NCBI GenBank assembly: GCA_945916025.1
Contig: CAMEGD010000030.1
Location: forward strand, 1-13,938
Length of the DNA: 13,938 bases
Direction: 5' to 3'
Source of the DNA: an uncultured Clostridia bacterium
GTDB lineage: Bacteria > Bacillota > Clostridia > Tissierellales > Peptoniphilaceae
The notes beneath the pieces were generated by a model. That model was given only the letters and a program-made list of their open reading frames with translations, was not told the origin of the DNA and searched no databases. Shown one piece after another: positions 7,841 to 13,938 of the stretch; position 1 is the first letter of the stretch, and the number at the start of each line of letters is the position of its first letter. The position numbers and the translations under genes were made by a program.

Positions 7841-9256
7841 ATGGGAAAACTACTAGTAATTGGCCTTGGGTCTACAGATATTAACGATATAAAGGACTCA
7901 ACACTAAATAGGCTAAAAGATTTTAAAAATATTTATGCAAGAACAATAAACCATGAAGCATTTAAGTCTTTAAAGGCTTATGACATTAAGTCCTTTGACT
8001 CCCTATATATGGGAGAAGAATCTATAGATATGGTAGATGAAAGAATAGCTGAAATAATCTCTGATATATTAAAGACTGAGGACCTGGTCTACCTAGTCCC
8101 AGGAAGTCCCTTTATTTTAGAAAAATCTGTAAAGATTTTAAAGGACCAAGAGGACGACATTGAATTTATTAACAATACTTCGGCTGCAGAGCTGGTAATA
8201 GGCCTGTGTAATCATATTTCTGAAGGGTATAAAACAATTAGTGGAAAAGACCTTAAGTTGTCAAGTGCTGATTATTCCTTGGACTTAGTAGTTCAAGAAA
8301 TAGACAATGAATTTTTATTAGATGAAGTTATTACAATCTTAAAGGATTCATATCCAGGAACAACTAGATTTTCCATAGTGAAGGATGGAGGCCTACAAGG
8401 CCAGGAAATATACACAGATATCTTTGACAAATATCAAAGAAAGATTATCCCAAACCATCAAACTTCTATTTTAGTTTATAGGCCAGAGGACCCTGTCTAT
8501 GGGTTTTCTGATTTAGTAAACTTAACAGATACTCTAAGGGGACCTGATGGTTGTCCTTGGGATATAGAACAAACCCATGAGTCCATGAAATATAACTTAG
8601 TAGAAGAGACTTATGAGGTTATAGCTGCAATAGAAGAGGAAGATTACGACAACTTAAATGAAGAACTGGGAGACTTGCTTTTCCAAGTAGTAATACATTC
8701 TCAAATTGCCTATGAGAATGGAGATTTTTCCATTTTAGATGTAGTAAACAATATTACAAACAAGTTAATTTATAGGCACCCACATGTTTTTAGTGATTTA
8801 AAACTTGACAAATCCTCAAAAGTATTGCAAAATTGGGATAGTATCAAATTTAAATCGAAAAATATAAATTTTTTCTGGGAAAGATTGTATTCCAAAAAAA
8901 ATCTTCCTTCAACTATATGGTCCTATGACATTATTGATAAAGTTACTAGGATTGGATTTGATTGGGAGGATAAAAACCAGGCCTTAGAAAAGGTCTTAGA
9001 AGAGTACTTGGAAGTAAAGGAAGCTCTTAATAGGCCACAAGACTTAGAAGAAGAACTGGGAGATTTGCTCTTTACATTAATAAACCTAAGTCATTACCTA
9101 GGTTATGAACCTGAAGGTTTATTAAAGAAGGCCTGTGAGAAGTTTGTTAGTAGATTTAAAGAAATGGAAAACATTGCCCTTAAAGAGAACCAGATACTCA
9201 CTGAATTAGGAACTAGTGAATTAGAAAGATTATGGCAAATTTCCAAACAAGTGTAG
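7841..9256 (+). CDS. mazG: YabN-type fusion: tetrapyrrole-methylase-like domain plus tandem MazG nucleotide pyrophosphohydrolase
   Basis: The 471-aa protein joins an N-terminal SAM-dependent tetrapyrrole (uroporphyrin-III C/diphthine) methylase-like domain, about 1-220, to a MazG NTP pyrophosphohydrolase. The methylase part shows LLVIGLG (4-10) and VYLVPGSP (83-90); its substrate in this fusion family is unknown to me. The MazG region has two repeats, each with a complete metal-binding EExxE...ExxD set. The first follows GPDGCPW (C238-W240) and uses E255, E256, E259, E275 and D278. The second uses E387, E388, E391, E405 and D408. MazG proteins hydrolyse NTPs to NMP and pyrophosphate, removing aberrant nucleotides. 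I chose ATG 7841 rather than TTG 7811 because AGAGGTG lies just upstream and a promoter overlaps 7811. In B. subtilis the equivalent yabN also precedes yabO (rqcP); here hup lies between. Confidence 0.92.
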   Translation: MGKLLVIGLGSTDINDIKDSTLNRLKDFKNIYARTINHEAFKSLKAYDIKSFDSLYMGEESIDMVDERIAEIISDILKTEDLVYLVPGSPFILEKSVKILKDQEDDIEFINNTSAAELVIGLCNHISEGYKTISGKDLKLSSADYSLDLVVQEIDNEFLLDEVITILKDSYPGTTRFSIVKDGGLQGQEIYTDIFDKYQRKIIPNHQTSILVYRPEDPVYGFSDLVNLTDTLRGPDGCPWDIEQTHESMKYNLVEETYEVIAAIEEEDYDNLNEELGDLLFQVVIHSQIAYENGDFSILDVVNNITNKLIYRHPHVFSDLKLDKSSKVLQNWDSIKFKSKNINFFWERLYSKKNLPSTIWSYDIIDKVTRIGFDWEDKNQALEKVLEEYLEVKEALNRPQDLEEELGDLLFTLINLSHYLGYEPEGLLKKACEKFVSRFKEMENIALKENQILTELGTSELERLWQISKQV

Positions 9257-9282
9257 AAGGTTATATAAATTTAATATATAAA
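9241..9282 (+). promoter_or_regulatory. Possible hup promoter region (weak evidence)
   Basis: The AT-rich gap before hup contains two TATAAA hexamers, at 9264-9269 and 9277-9282. The first has TTCCAA (9241-9246) 17 bp upstream, a poor -35 with three of six matches. HU is usually expressed far above its neighbours, so a local promoter is plausible, but the sequence does not single one out. Confidence 0.3.
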
Positions 9283-9304
9283 CTTATTATTTTAGGAGGT
9301 TATT

Positions 9305-9583
9305 ATGAACAAACAAGAATTGGTAGCGCAAATAGCTGAAAAAAGTGAACTAACTAAAAAAGATTCAGAAGCAGCTTTAAATGCATTAATTGAAACTGTA
9401 CAAGAAGCTTTAGCTGATGGCGACAAAGTACAATTAGTTGGATTTGGTACTTTCGAAGTTAGACACAGAAAAGCAAGAGAAGGTAGAAACCCAAGAAACC
9501 CTGAAGAAAAGATCAAAATACCTGCATCTAAAGCACCTGTTTTCAGAGCTGGTAAAGGTTTCAAAGAAATGATTAACAAATAA
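9305..9583 (+). CDS. hup: HU-family DNA-binding protein
   Basis: HU is a small dimeric nucleoid protein that bends DNA without strict sequence preference. The 92-aa product is full length for the family. It starts MNKQELVAQIAEKSELTKKD and carries the core GFGTFEVRHRKAREGRNP (47-64). The DNA-inserting beta-arm follows (RNPRNPEEKIKIPAS), and the C-terminal FRAGKGFKEMIN is typical. AGGAGG at 9294-9299 is the best-spaced ribosome site in the window. All six Arg codons are AGA, unlike the AGA/AGG mix in mfd and ftsH, consistent with high expression. Clostridial genomes commonly place hup between mazG and the RqcP gene. The gene is followed by a stem-loop that may limit read-through to rqcP. Confidence 0.96.
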   Translation: MNKQELVAQIAEKSELTKKDSEAALNALIETVQEALADGDKVQLVGFGTFEVRHRKAREGRNPRNPEEKIKIPASKAPVFRAGKGFKEMINK

Positions 9584-9593
9584 GAATTGTTTT

Positions 9594-9625
9594 TTAAGGT
9601 ACATCTTTTTTAAGGTGTACCTTAA
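9594..9625 (+). terminator. Stem-loop between hup and rqcP; weak terminator, attenuator or processing site
   Basis: TTAAGGTACA (9594-9603) pairs perfectly with TGTACCTTAA (9616-9625) over 10 bp, with a 12-nt loop. The downstream bases TTAAAATT are not a proper T tract, so it should be a weak terminator at best. It may protect the hup mRNA 3' end or set the hup to rqcP ratio. A second, mutually exclusive hairpin is possible inside it, TTAAGG (9610-9615) with CCTTAA (9620-9625). Confidence 0.5.
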
Positions 9626-9641
9626 TTAAAATTGGAGAACT

Positions 9642-9878
9642 ATGAGATTAGACAAATTTTTAAAGGTATCAAGATTAATTAAAAGAAGGACTGTAGCAAA
9701 GGAAGCAAGCGATAGTGGCAAAATAACCATAAATGGTAAAGAAGCAAAGGCTAGCGACAATGTAAAGGTTGACGATATTATTGGCATTAACTTTTCTAAG
9801 GAAGTTAAGGTTCAAGTTATCAATAGTGGAGATGACTTAGTTAATCCAAAACCTGAAGACTTGTATAAGAAATTATAG
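9642..9878 (+). CDS. rqcP: S4-domain RNA-binding protein RqcP (YabO)
   Basis: RqcP is a small ribosome-binding protein that works with RqcH to add alanine tails to nascent chains on obstructed 50S subunits. At 78 aa it matches the family. Nearly the whole protein is an S4 domain: MRLDKFLKVSRLIKRRTVAKE at the start, then GKITINGKEAKASDNVKVDDII. The Arg15/Arg16 pair lies in the conserved basic helix that contacts RNA in this family. GGAG at 9634-9637 supports the start. It is 8 bp from divIC, whose ribosome site overlaps its stop codon, so the two are likely translated together. In B. subtilis, yabP and yabQ (spore genes) separate this gene from divIC; both are missing here. Hsp15 (HslR) is the related heat-shock family and the alternative name. 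Confidence 0.93.
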   Translation: MRLDKFLKVSRLIKRRTVAKEASDSGKITINGKEAKASDNVKVDDIIGINFSKEVKVQVINSGDDLVNPKPEDLYKKL

Positions 9879-9886
9879 GTGATACT

Positions 9887-10189
9887 ATGGCAAGGAAAAA
9901 AAGAAAAACTGGAATGAAACTTGTAATGGTGGTTATGGCCTTATTAGTGATCTATTTTTCATACACTGTTTTTGGGCAATTTAAGAAAATTTCTGCTCTA
10001 GAAAGTGAACTTGCAACTAAAGAAGAAACACTAAACCAAATTCAAGAGGAAAATGAAAACTTGGAAAAGGAAATTGAAGACAGCGATTCCCTTAGCTTTA
10101 TAGAAAGAATTGCCAGGGATGAATACGGTTTAGTAAAACCAAAGGAAGTAATCTTTATTGATAGAAATAAGGATAAAAATAGTGATTAA
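9887..10189 (+). CDS. divIC: Septum formation initiator, DivIC/FtsB family
   Basis: DivIC is a bitopic membrane protein of the divisome that forms a complex with FtsL and DivIB/FtsQ. The 100-aa product has a basic cytoplasmic N-terminus (ARKKRKTGMK), one membrane segment (about 11-29) and an external coiled coil rich in Glu and Lys (about 32-66). The family's conserved C-terminal motif is present, FIERIARDEYGLVKPKEV. AGGTGA at 9877-9882 serves as ribosome site and overlaps the rqcP stop. Position between rqcP and yabR matches the conserved Firmicutes order. Sequence alone separates DivIC from FtsL-like paralogues poorly; context and the terminal motif favour DivIC. Confidence 0.9.
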   Translation: MARKKRKTGMKLVMVVMALLVIYFSYTVFGQFKKISALESELATKEETLNQIQEENENLEKEIEDSDSLSFIERIARDEYGLVKPKEVIFIDRNKDKNSD

Positions 10190-10206
10190 TAGTACAGGAG
10201 GAATTA

Positions 10207-10629
10207 ATGGCTATTAGTATTGGTGAAATACTTGATGTGACAGTAGTCAAGACTACAAAGTTTGGAGCCTTTGTAAAAGCACAAGATGGAACAGAAGGTT
10301 TAGTACATATTTCTGAACTAACCCATGGCTTTGTAAATACTGTGGAAGATATAGTTAAGGTTGGGGATGAGGTTAAGGTAAAAGTCTTATCTGAAAAGGA
10401 TGGTAAGATTTCCATGTCTATAAAAGAAACTATGGAAAAACCTAATTTTAAGAACAAGAAAAAGGACCTCTTTAAAAAAGAAGAAGTAAAGCAACCTACA
10501 AACCCAAAAGACATGTCTTTTGAAGACAAGCTCTCATTATTTATAAAACAAAGTAATGAAAACCTTCAACAAGCTCGAACTAGAGAAAACAAAAGAGGTA
10601 ACAACAGAAGGCGAAACAATAATAGCTAA
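10207..10629 (+). CDS. yabR: S1-domain RNA-binding protein, YabR/CvfD family
   Basis: This is a single-S1-domain protein of 140 aa. The S1 fold spans about 6-73, from GEILDVTVVKTTKFGAFVKA through GTEGLVHISEL to KISMSIKE. A Lys-rich linker follows, then a predicted short helix (SFEDKLSLFIKQSNENLQQ) and a basic, Asn/Arg-rich tail (RTRENKRGNNRRRNNN). Relatives (B. subtilis YabR, streptococcal CvfD, Gsp13) bind RNA or ribosomes and act as post-transcriptional regulators; the exact target here is not known. AGGAGG (10196-10201) precedes the start by 5 bp. Its place after divIC is the conserved one. spoIIE, yabS and yabT, which follow it in Bacillus, are absent, so tilS comes next after a terminator. 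Confidence 0.88.
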   Translation: MAISIGEILDVTVVKTTKFGAFVKAQDGTEGLVHISELTHGFVNTVEDIVKVGDEVKVKVLSEKDGKISMSIKETMEKPNFKNKKKDLFKKEEVKQPTNPKDMSFEDKLSLFIKQSNENLQQARTRENKRGNNRRRNNNS

Positions 10630-10638
10630 CTCCAAAGT

Positions 10639-10663
10639 GTGATAGAGAGGTCTATCACTTTTT
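10639..10663 (+). terminator. Intrinsic terminator after yabR
   Basis: GTGATAGA (10639-10646) pairs with TCTATCAC (10651-10658) around loop GAGG, followed by five Ts (10659-10663). Flanking AAAG/CTTT can extend the stem across a mismatch. The T tract ends only 7 bp before the tilS start codon, so the terminator overlaps the region where a tilS ribosome site would be expected. Confidence 0.85.
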
Positions 10664-10670
10664 AATTGAT

Positions 10671-12044
10671 ATGATAAATAAATTTATAAAAACCATAAGA
10701 GACCATAACTTAATAGAAGAAAATGACAAAATTCTAGTGGGATTTTCAGGAGGGAAGGATTCTTCTGCCCTTTTACATCTACTTATGACTTTGTCTAAAA
10801 GTTATAAGATTCAGATTGCCATTGGCCACTTTAACCACAAGGTCAGGGGAGATGAAGCCAATAGAGATGAAGAATTTTGTAGACAAGTAGGAAAAGACTA
10901 TTCCATAGACTTTTTTAGTGACTCATACAATATGGACAACTATGCCAAGGAAAATAAAATATCCAAGGAAGAGGCTGGGAGAATCCTTAGAAAAAAATTT
11001 TTTAATAGAATTCTAAGAGAAGAGGGCTACAATAAAATTGCCCTTGCCCATAATATGGATGACCAGGCAGAAACTATTTTAATGAGAATAATTAGGGGAA
11101 CTGGTCTTGATGGACTTAAAGGAATAGACTATAAATCAGGTCCAATTATTAGGCCAATACTTGATATTTCCAAGTCTGAAATAGAGGAATATATAAATAA
11201 AGAAAAAATTTCCTATGTAGAAGATTCTACAAATAAGGAAAATACTTACAATAGGAATAAGATTAGGAATTTACTTATCCCTGAAATAGAAAACAATTAC
11301 AATCCAAACTTTAAGGAAGCCTTAATAAATCTATCCAACTTAGCAGTGGAAGATAGTGAGTTTTTAGATTCCTATACAGCAAGTACTTATAAGGGTCTTT
11401 CTAACAGAGAAAAAGATTCAACCATAATTTCTTTAGATGACTTTAAAAAAGAATCTCTTCCTATTAAGAGAAGACTAATTAGGAGGGTATTTTTGTTAGA
11501 AAATGGTAACATAAACAATCTCTCCTTTAAAAATGTAGAAGATATAAATAACTTATCCCAGGGACCAACTGGAAAAGCTATTGAAAATGTCAATGGACTT
11601 AGGATAAGGACCTCCTACAATGACCTAATATTTGAAAAAAACAAAAAAAATAATGATAATGAGCCAAACTTATTATATACTAACTTAAATAAGGGTATTA
11701 ATATAATTAATGACAACTTATCTTTAAGTATAGAAGACTCTATTGAAATAAGTCAGTCTCTTAGTGAAATTACTATCCCTAAGGACCTTATTACAGGTTC
11801 TTTGGTTTTAAGAAATAGGAAGGAAGGGGACAAACTTAGGCCCCTTGGCCTTAATGGGACTAAAAAGTTAAAGGATATCTTTATTGATAAAAAGATTCCT
11901 AGGGACAAAAGAGACAACTACTATATTTTAAGTGATGAGGAGAGGATCTATTGGGTTCTAGGCCTAGTAAAAAGTGAAGACACTAGGATGAAATCCTCTA
12001 AAGATCAATATATTAAGATAAAAATAAATTCTATGGAGGACTAA
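10671..12044 (+). CDS. tilS: tRNA(Ile)-lysidine synthetase
   Basis: TilS attaches lysine to C34 of the CAU-anticodon tRNA-Ile so that it reads ATA rather than ATG. The enzyme is 457 aa. The N-terminal PP-loop ATPase shows SGGKDS (26-31), then GHFNHKVRGDEANRDE and AHNMDDQAETILMRIIRGTG. The C-terminal TilS domain (about 377-450) has RNRKEGDKLRPLG starting at R381 and GTKKLKDIFIDKKIP. ATA codons are frequent throughout this window, so the enzyme should be heavily needed. The start is chosen by homology: the ORF begins in the usual place relative to the PP-loop. No Shine-Dalgarno is visible, and the gene begins 7 bp after a terminator T tract. It is 1 bp from hpt and likely co-transcribed with hpt and ftsH. 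Confidence 0.95.
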   Translation: MINKFIKTIRDHNLIEENDKILVGFSGGKDSSALLHLLMTLSKSYKIQIAIGHFNHKVRGDEANRDEEFCRQVGKDYSIDFFSDSYNMDNYAKENKISKEEAGRILRKKFFNRILREEGYNKIALAHNMDDQAETILMRIIRGTGLDGLKGIDYKSGPIIRPILDISKSEIEEYINKEKISYVEDSTNKENTYNRNKIRNLLIPEIENNYNPNFKEALINLSNLAVEDSEFLDSYTASTYKGLSNREKDSTIISLDDFKKESLPIKRRLIRRVFLLENGNINNLSFKNVEDINNLSQGPTGKAIENVNGLRIRTSYNDLIFEKNKKNNDNEPNLLYTNLNKGINIINDNLSLSIEDSIEISQSLSEITIPKDLITGSLVLRNRKEGDKLRPLGLNGTKKLKDIFIDKKIPRDKRDNYYILSDEERIYWVLGLVKSEDTRMKSSKDQYIKIKINSMED

Positions 12045-12045
12045 A

Positions 12046-12582
12046 ATGCACAATCACATTGAAGAGATATTATTTTCTAGAGAAAAAATTGAAGAAAGAG
12101 TTAAAGAACTTGGACAACAAATCACTAAGGATTATGAGGGAAAACCCCTAACTTGTGTATGCCTACTTAAGGGTGGTGTATTCTTTATGTCTGACCTGTT
12201 AAAGGAAATTGATTTGCCTTTAACTATAGATTTTATGGATGTGTCCAGTTATGGATCAGGAACTGCATCTTCAGGAGAAGTAAGGATCCTAAAAGACCTA
12301 TCCCATAGCATTAAGGGAAGGGACGTTTTAATAGTAGAAGATATAGTTGATACAGGTCTTACTTTAAAAGAAGTTATTGAACTTTTAAAAACTAGAGAAG
12401 CTAACTCTGTAGAAGTTATTACTTTCTTAAGTAAAGAAGCTAGAAGAGAAGAAGAAATTAAAATAAAATACTACGGATTTCAGATTGATGACTACTTTGT
12501 AGTAGGATATGGCTTAGACTTTGATGAAGAATACAGAAATTTACCATATATTGGATATCTAAAAGAAGAAATGTACAAGTAG
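12046..12582 (+). CDS. hpt: Hypoxanthine-guanine phosphoribosyltransferase
   Basis: This enzyme salvages hypoxanthine and guanine by joining them to PRPP, giving IMP and GMP. The 178-aa length is typical. Landmarks are the pyrophosphate-contacting LKGG (41-44), the flexible loop around SSYGSGTASSGEVR (67-80), and the PRPP-binding loop VEDIVDTGLT (97-106) with the likely catalytic Asp102. The purine-pocket segment DDYFVVGYGLDFDEEYRNLP is at 149-167. GGAGGA (12035-12040) lies inside the end of tilS and sets the start 1 bp after its stop. The tilS-hpt-ftsH order is conserved in Firmicutes. In Bacillus this protein and TilS are reported to help activate ftsH transcription; whether that holds here is unknown. 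The symbol hprT is also used. Confidence 0.96.
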   Translation: MHNHIEEILFSREKIEERVKELGQQITKDYEGKPLTCVCLLKGGVFFMSDLLKEIDLPLTIDFMDVSSYGSGTASSGEVRILKDLSHSIKGRDVLIVEDIVDTGLTLKEVIELLKTREANSVEVITFLSKEARREEEIKIKYYGFQIDDYFVVGYGLDFDEEYRNLPYIGYLKEEMYK

Positions 12583-12591
12583 GAGGAATTA

Positions 12592-13938
12592 GTGAGAAAT
12601 AAGCGATTCGGTGGAATTGGAATATATATACTTATTTTAGTATTAATTTATTTTGCCATAACCAACTTAAATAGTACTGCTTTAGATAGGGTACCTACCA
12701 TTGGTTATGATGAAATGATTACTAAAATTTCAAATGATGAGATTAATAGGGTAGAACAAGAAGGCCAAACTGTTGTATTAGAAGATAAGGAAGGAAATCA
12801 ATATCTTTCTACCTTGTCTCCAATGGTTGAGGATTCTTTTTACGCAGACCACCTAAGGGAAAAAGTAGAATCAGGAAATATAAAATTTAGAGTTCATGAA
12901 GTTGTAGACAACTCTTGGCAAAGGGATATTTTTACAACTGTCCTAATGATAGGAGGCTTTGCTCTGATTTGGTTCTTCCTAATGCAGTCTATGCAAGGTG
13001 GAAACAGTAAGACAATGTCCTTTGGAAAATCCAAGGCAAAATTATTTTCTGAAGAAAACAAAGTAAATATTACCTTTGATGATGTTGCTGGCCTACACGA
13101 AGAAAAGGAAGAACTTGAAGAAATAGTTGATTTCCTAAGAAATCCAAAAAAATACAATGAAGTAGGAGCAAGAATCCCTACTGGAGTCCTAATGGTAGGA
13201 CCTCCTGGAACTGGAAAAACTTACCTATCCAAAGCTGTAGCAGGAGAGGCCAAGGTTCCATTCTTTACAATTTCAGGTTCTGACTTTGTAGAAATGTTTG
13301 TAGGTGTTGGTGCTTCTAGGGTAAGAGATTTATTTGAATCTGCAAAAAAACATGCTCCGGCAATTATATTTATAGACGAAATTGATGCTGTAGGTAGAAG
13401 AAGAGGAGCAGGACTTGGTGGTGGCCATGATGAAAGGGAACAAACCCTTAACCAACTACTTGTAGAAATGGATGGTTTTTCTAAAAATGAAGGAATCATT
13501 ATTATGGCAGCAACTAACAGGGCTGATATTTTGGACCCAGCCTTACTAAGACCAGGCCGTTTTGATAGGACAATCTATGTTGGAGCTCCAGATGTAAGAG
13601 GTAGAGAGGCTATTTTAAAAGTTCACTCTAGGAAAAAACCTCTAGATCCAGATGTAGACTTAGGTAAAATTGCAAAAAGAACTCCAGGCTTTACTCCAGC
13701 AGATTTAGAAAATATGCTTAATGAAGCTGCCCTACTGACAGCTAGAGAAAATAGAAAATATATTACAGATGCAGACATTCACGAAGCAACTATTAAGGTT
13801 CAAGCAGGACCTGCTAAAAAATCTAAAGTTGTAAGTGAAAGGGACAGAAGAATCACTGCAGTTCATGAAGCTGGACACGCTCTAGTTTCTAGACTTATGC
13901 CTAATACTGATCCAGTGGATTTAATTACAATTATACCT
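12592..13938 (+). CDS. ftsH: ATP-dependent zinc metalloprotease FtsH (5' part, runs off the window)
   Basis: FtsH is a hexameric, membrane-anchored AAA+ protease that degrades misfolded membrane proteins and some regulators. The visible 449 codons are in frame to the window edge. Two membrane segments (about 7-25 and 112-132) flank an external domain of roughly 85 residues. The AAA+ module has Walker A GPPGTGKT (203-210), pore motif MFVGVG with Phe236, Walker B FIDEID (Asp262, Glu263) and second-region-of-homology arginines R323 and R326 in GRFDR. The zinc-protease motif HEAGH is at 425-429. The remaining protease domain and third zinc ligand lie outside the window. I chose the GTG start at 12592: AGGAGG (12581-12586) is spaced 5 bp from it and overlaps the hpt stop, and the next in-frame ATG would remove the first membrane segment. 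Confidence 0.97.
   Translation, partial: MRNKRFGGIGIYILILVLIYFAITNLNSTALDRVPTIGYDEMITKISNDEINRVEQEGQTVVLEDKEGNQYLSTLSPMVEDSFYADHLREKVESGNIKFRVHEVVDNSWQRDIFTTVLMIGGFALIWFFLMQSMQGGNSKTMSFGKSKAKLFSEENKVNITFDDVAGLHEEKEELEEIVDFLRNPKKYNEVGARIPTGVLMVGPPGTGKTYLSKAVAGEAKVPFFTISGSDFVEMFVGVGASRVRDLFESAKKHAPAIIFIDEIDAVGRRRGAGLGGGHDEREQTLNQLLVEMDGFSKNEGIIIMAATNRADILDPALLRPGRFDRTIYVGAPDVRGREAILKVHSRKKPLDPDVDLGKIAKRTPGFTPADLENMLNEAALLTARENRKYITDADIHEATIKVQAGPAKKSKVVSERDRRITAVHEAGHALVSRLMPNTDPVDLITIIP

Noticed and set aside
9292..9579. 95-codon open frame on the - strand opposite hup
   Set aside because: It lies almost entirely antisense to a clear HU gene and shows no recognisable domain. It is a by-product of the hup codon pattern.
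10155..10529. 124-codon open frame on the - strand opposite yabR
   Set aside because: It overlaps an S1-domain gene with clear homology. Its Ser/Phe/Thr-rich translation mirrors Lys/Glu-rich sense codons.
12894..13499. Two - strand open frames opposite ftsH
   Set aside because: Both are antisense to the AAA+ and adjacent region of ftsH, which is strongly conserved. Neither shows a domain of its own.

Overview
The window is a gene-dense piece of a low-GC Firmicutes chromosome. All thirteen genes lie on the + strand, and no non-coding stretch exceeds about 115 bp. Strong Shine-Dalgarno sites, AT-rich codons with much ATA, AGA and AGG, and the gene order point to the Clostridia/Tissierellia side of the phylum. 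The absence of the sporulation genes that normally sit in this cluster suggests a non-sporing anaerobic coccus of the Anaerococcus/Peptoniphilus/Finegoldia type. That placement is inference from order and content, not from a marker gene.

Layout: (1) an extended -10 promoter at the left edge, then glmU, prs and pth, ending in an intrinsic terminator; (2) mfd, starting 20 bp after that terminator; (3) a second extended -10 promoter, then a PrsA-type foldase lipoprotein gene with its own terminator; (4) a recognisable promoter and a yabN-type methylase-MazG fusion gene; (5) hup (HU), a stem-loop, then rqcP, divIC and yabR, closed by a clear terminator; (6) tilS, hpt and the first 449 codons of ftsH, which runs off the right edge.

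The genes are housekeeping: cell-wall precursor supply (GlmU), PRPP synthesis and use (Prs, Hpt), nucleotide sanitation (MazG), transcription-coupled repair (Mfd), translation and ribosome rescue (Pth, RqcP, YabR, TilS), chromosome packing (HU), division (DivIC), and envelope protein folding and proteolysis (PrsA, FtsH). The order matches the Bacillus/Clostridium glmU-to-ftsH cluster with the sporulation genes removed.

I found no mobile element, CRISPR array, rRNA or tRNA gene, or undescribed multi-gene system. The points worth a second look are regulatory and evolutionary: the sporulation-stripped cluster, a pair of mutually exclusive hairpins between hup and rqcP, tilS starting without a Shine-Dalgarno directly after a terminator, a Glu/Thr-rich tail on the foldase, and a divergent nucleotide-binding segment in GlmU.
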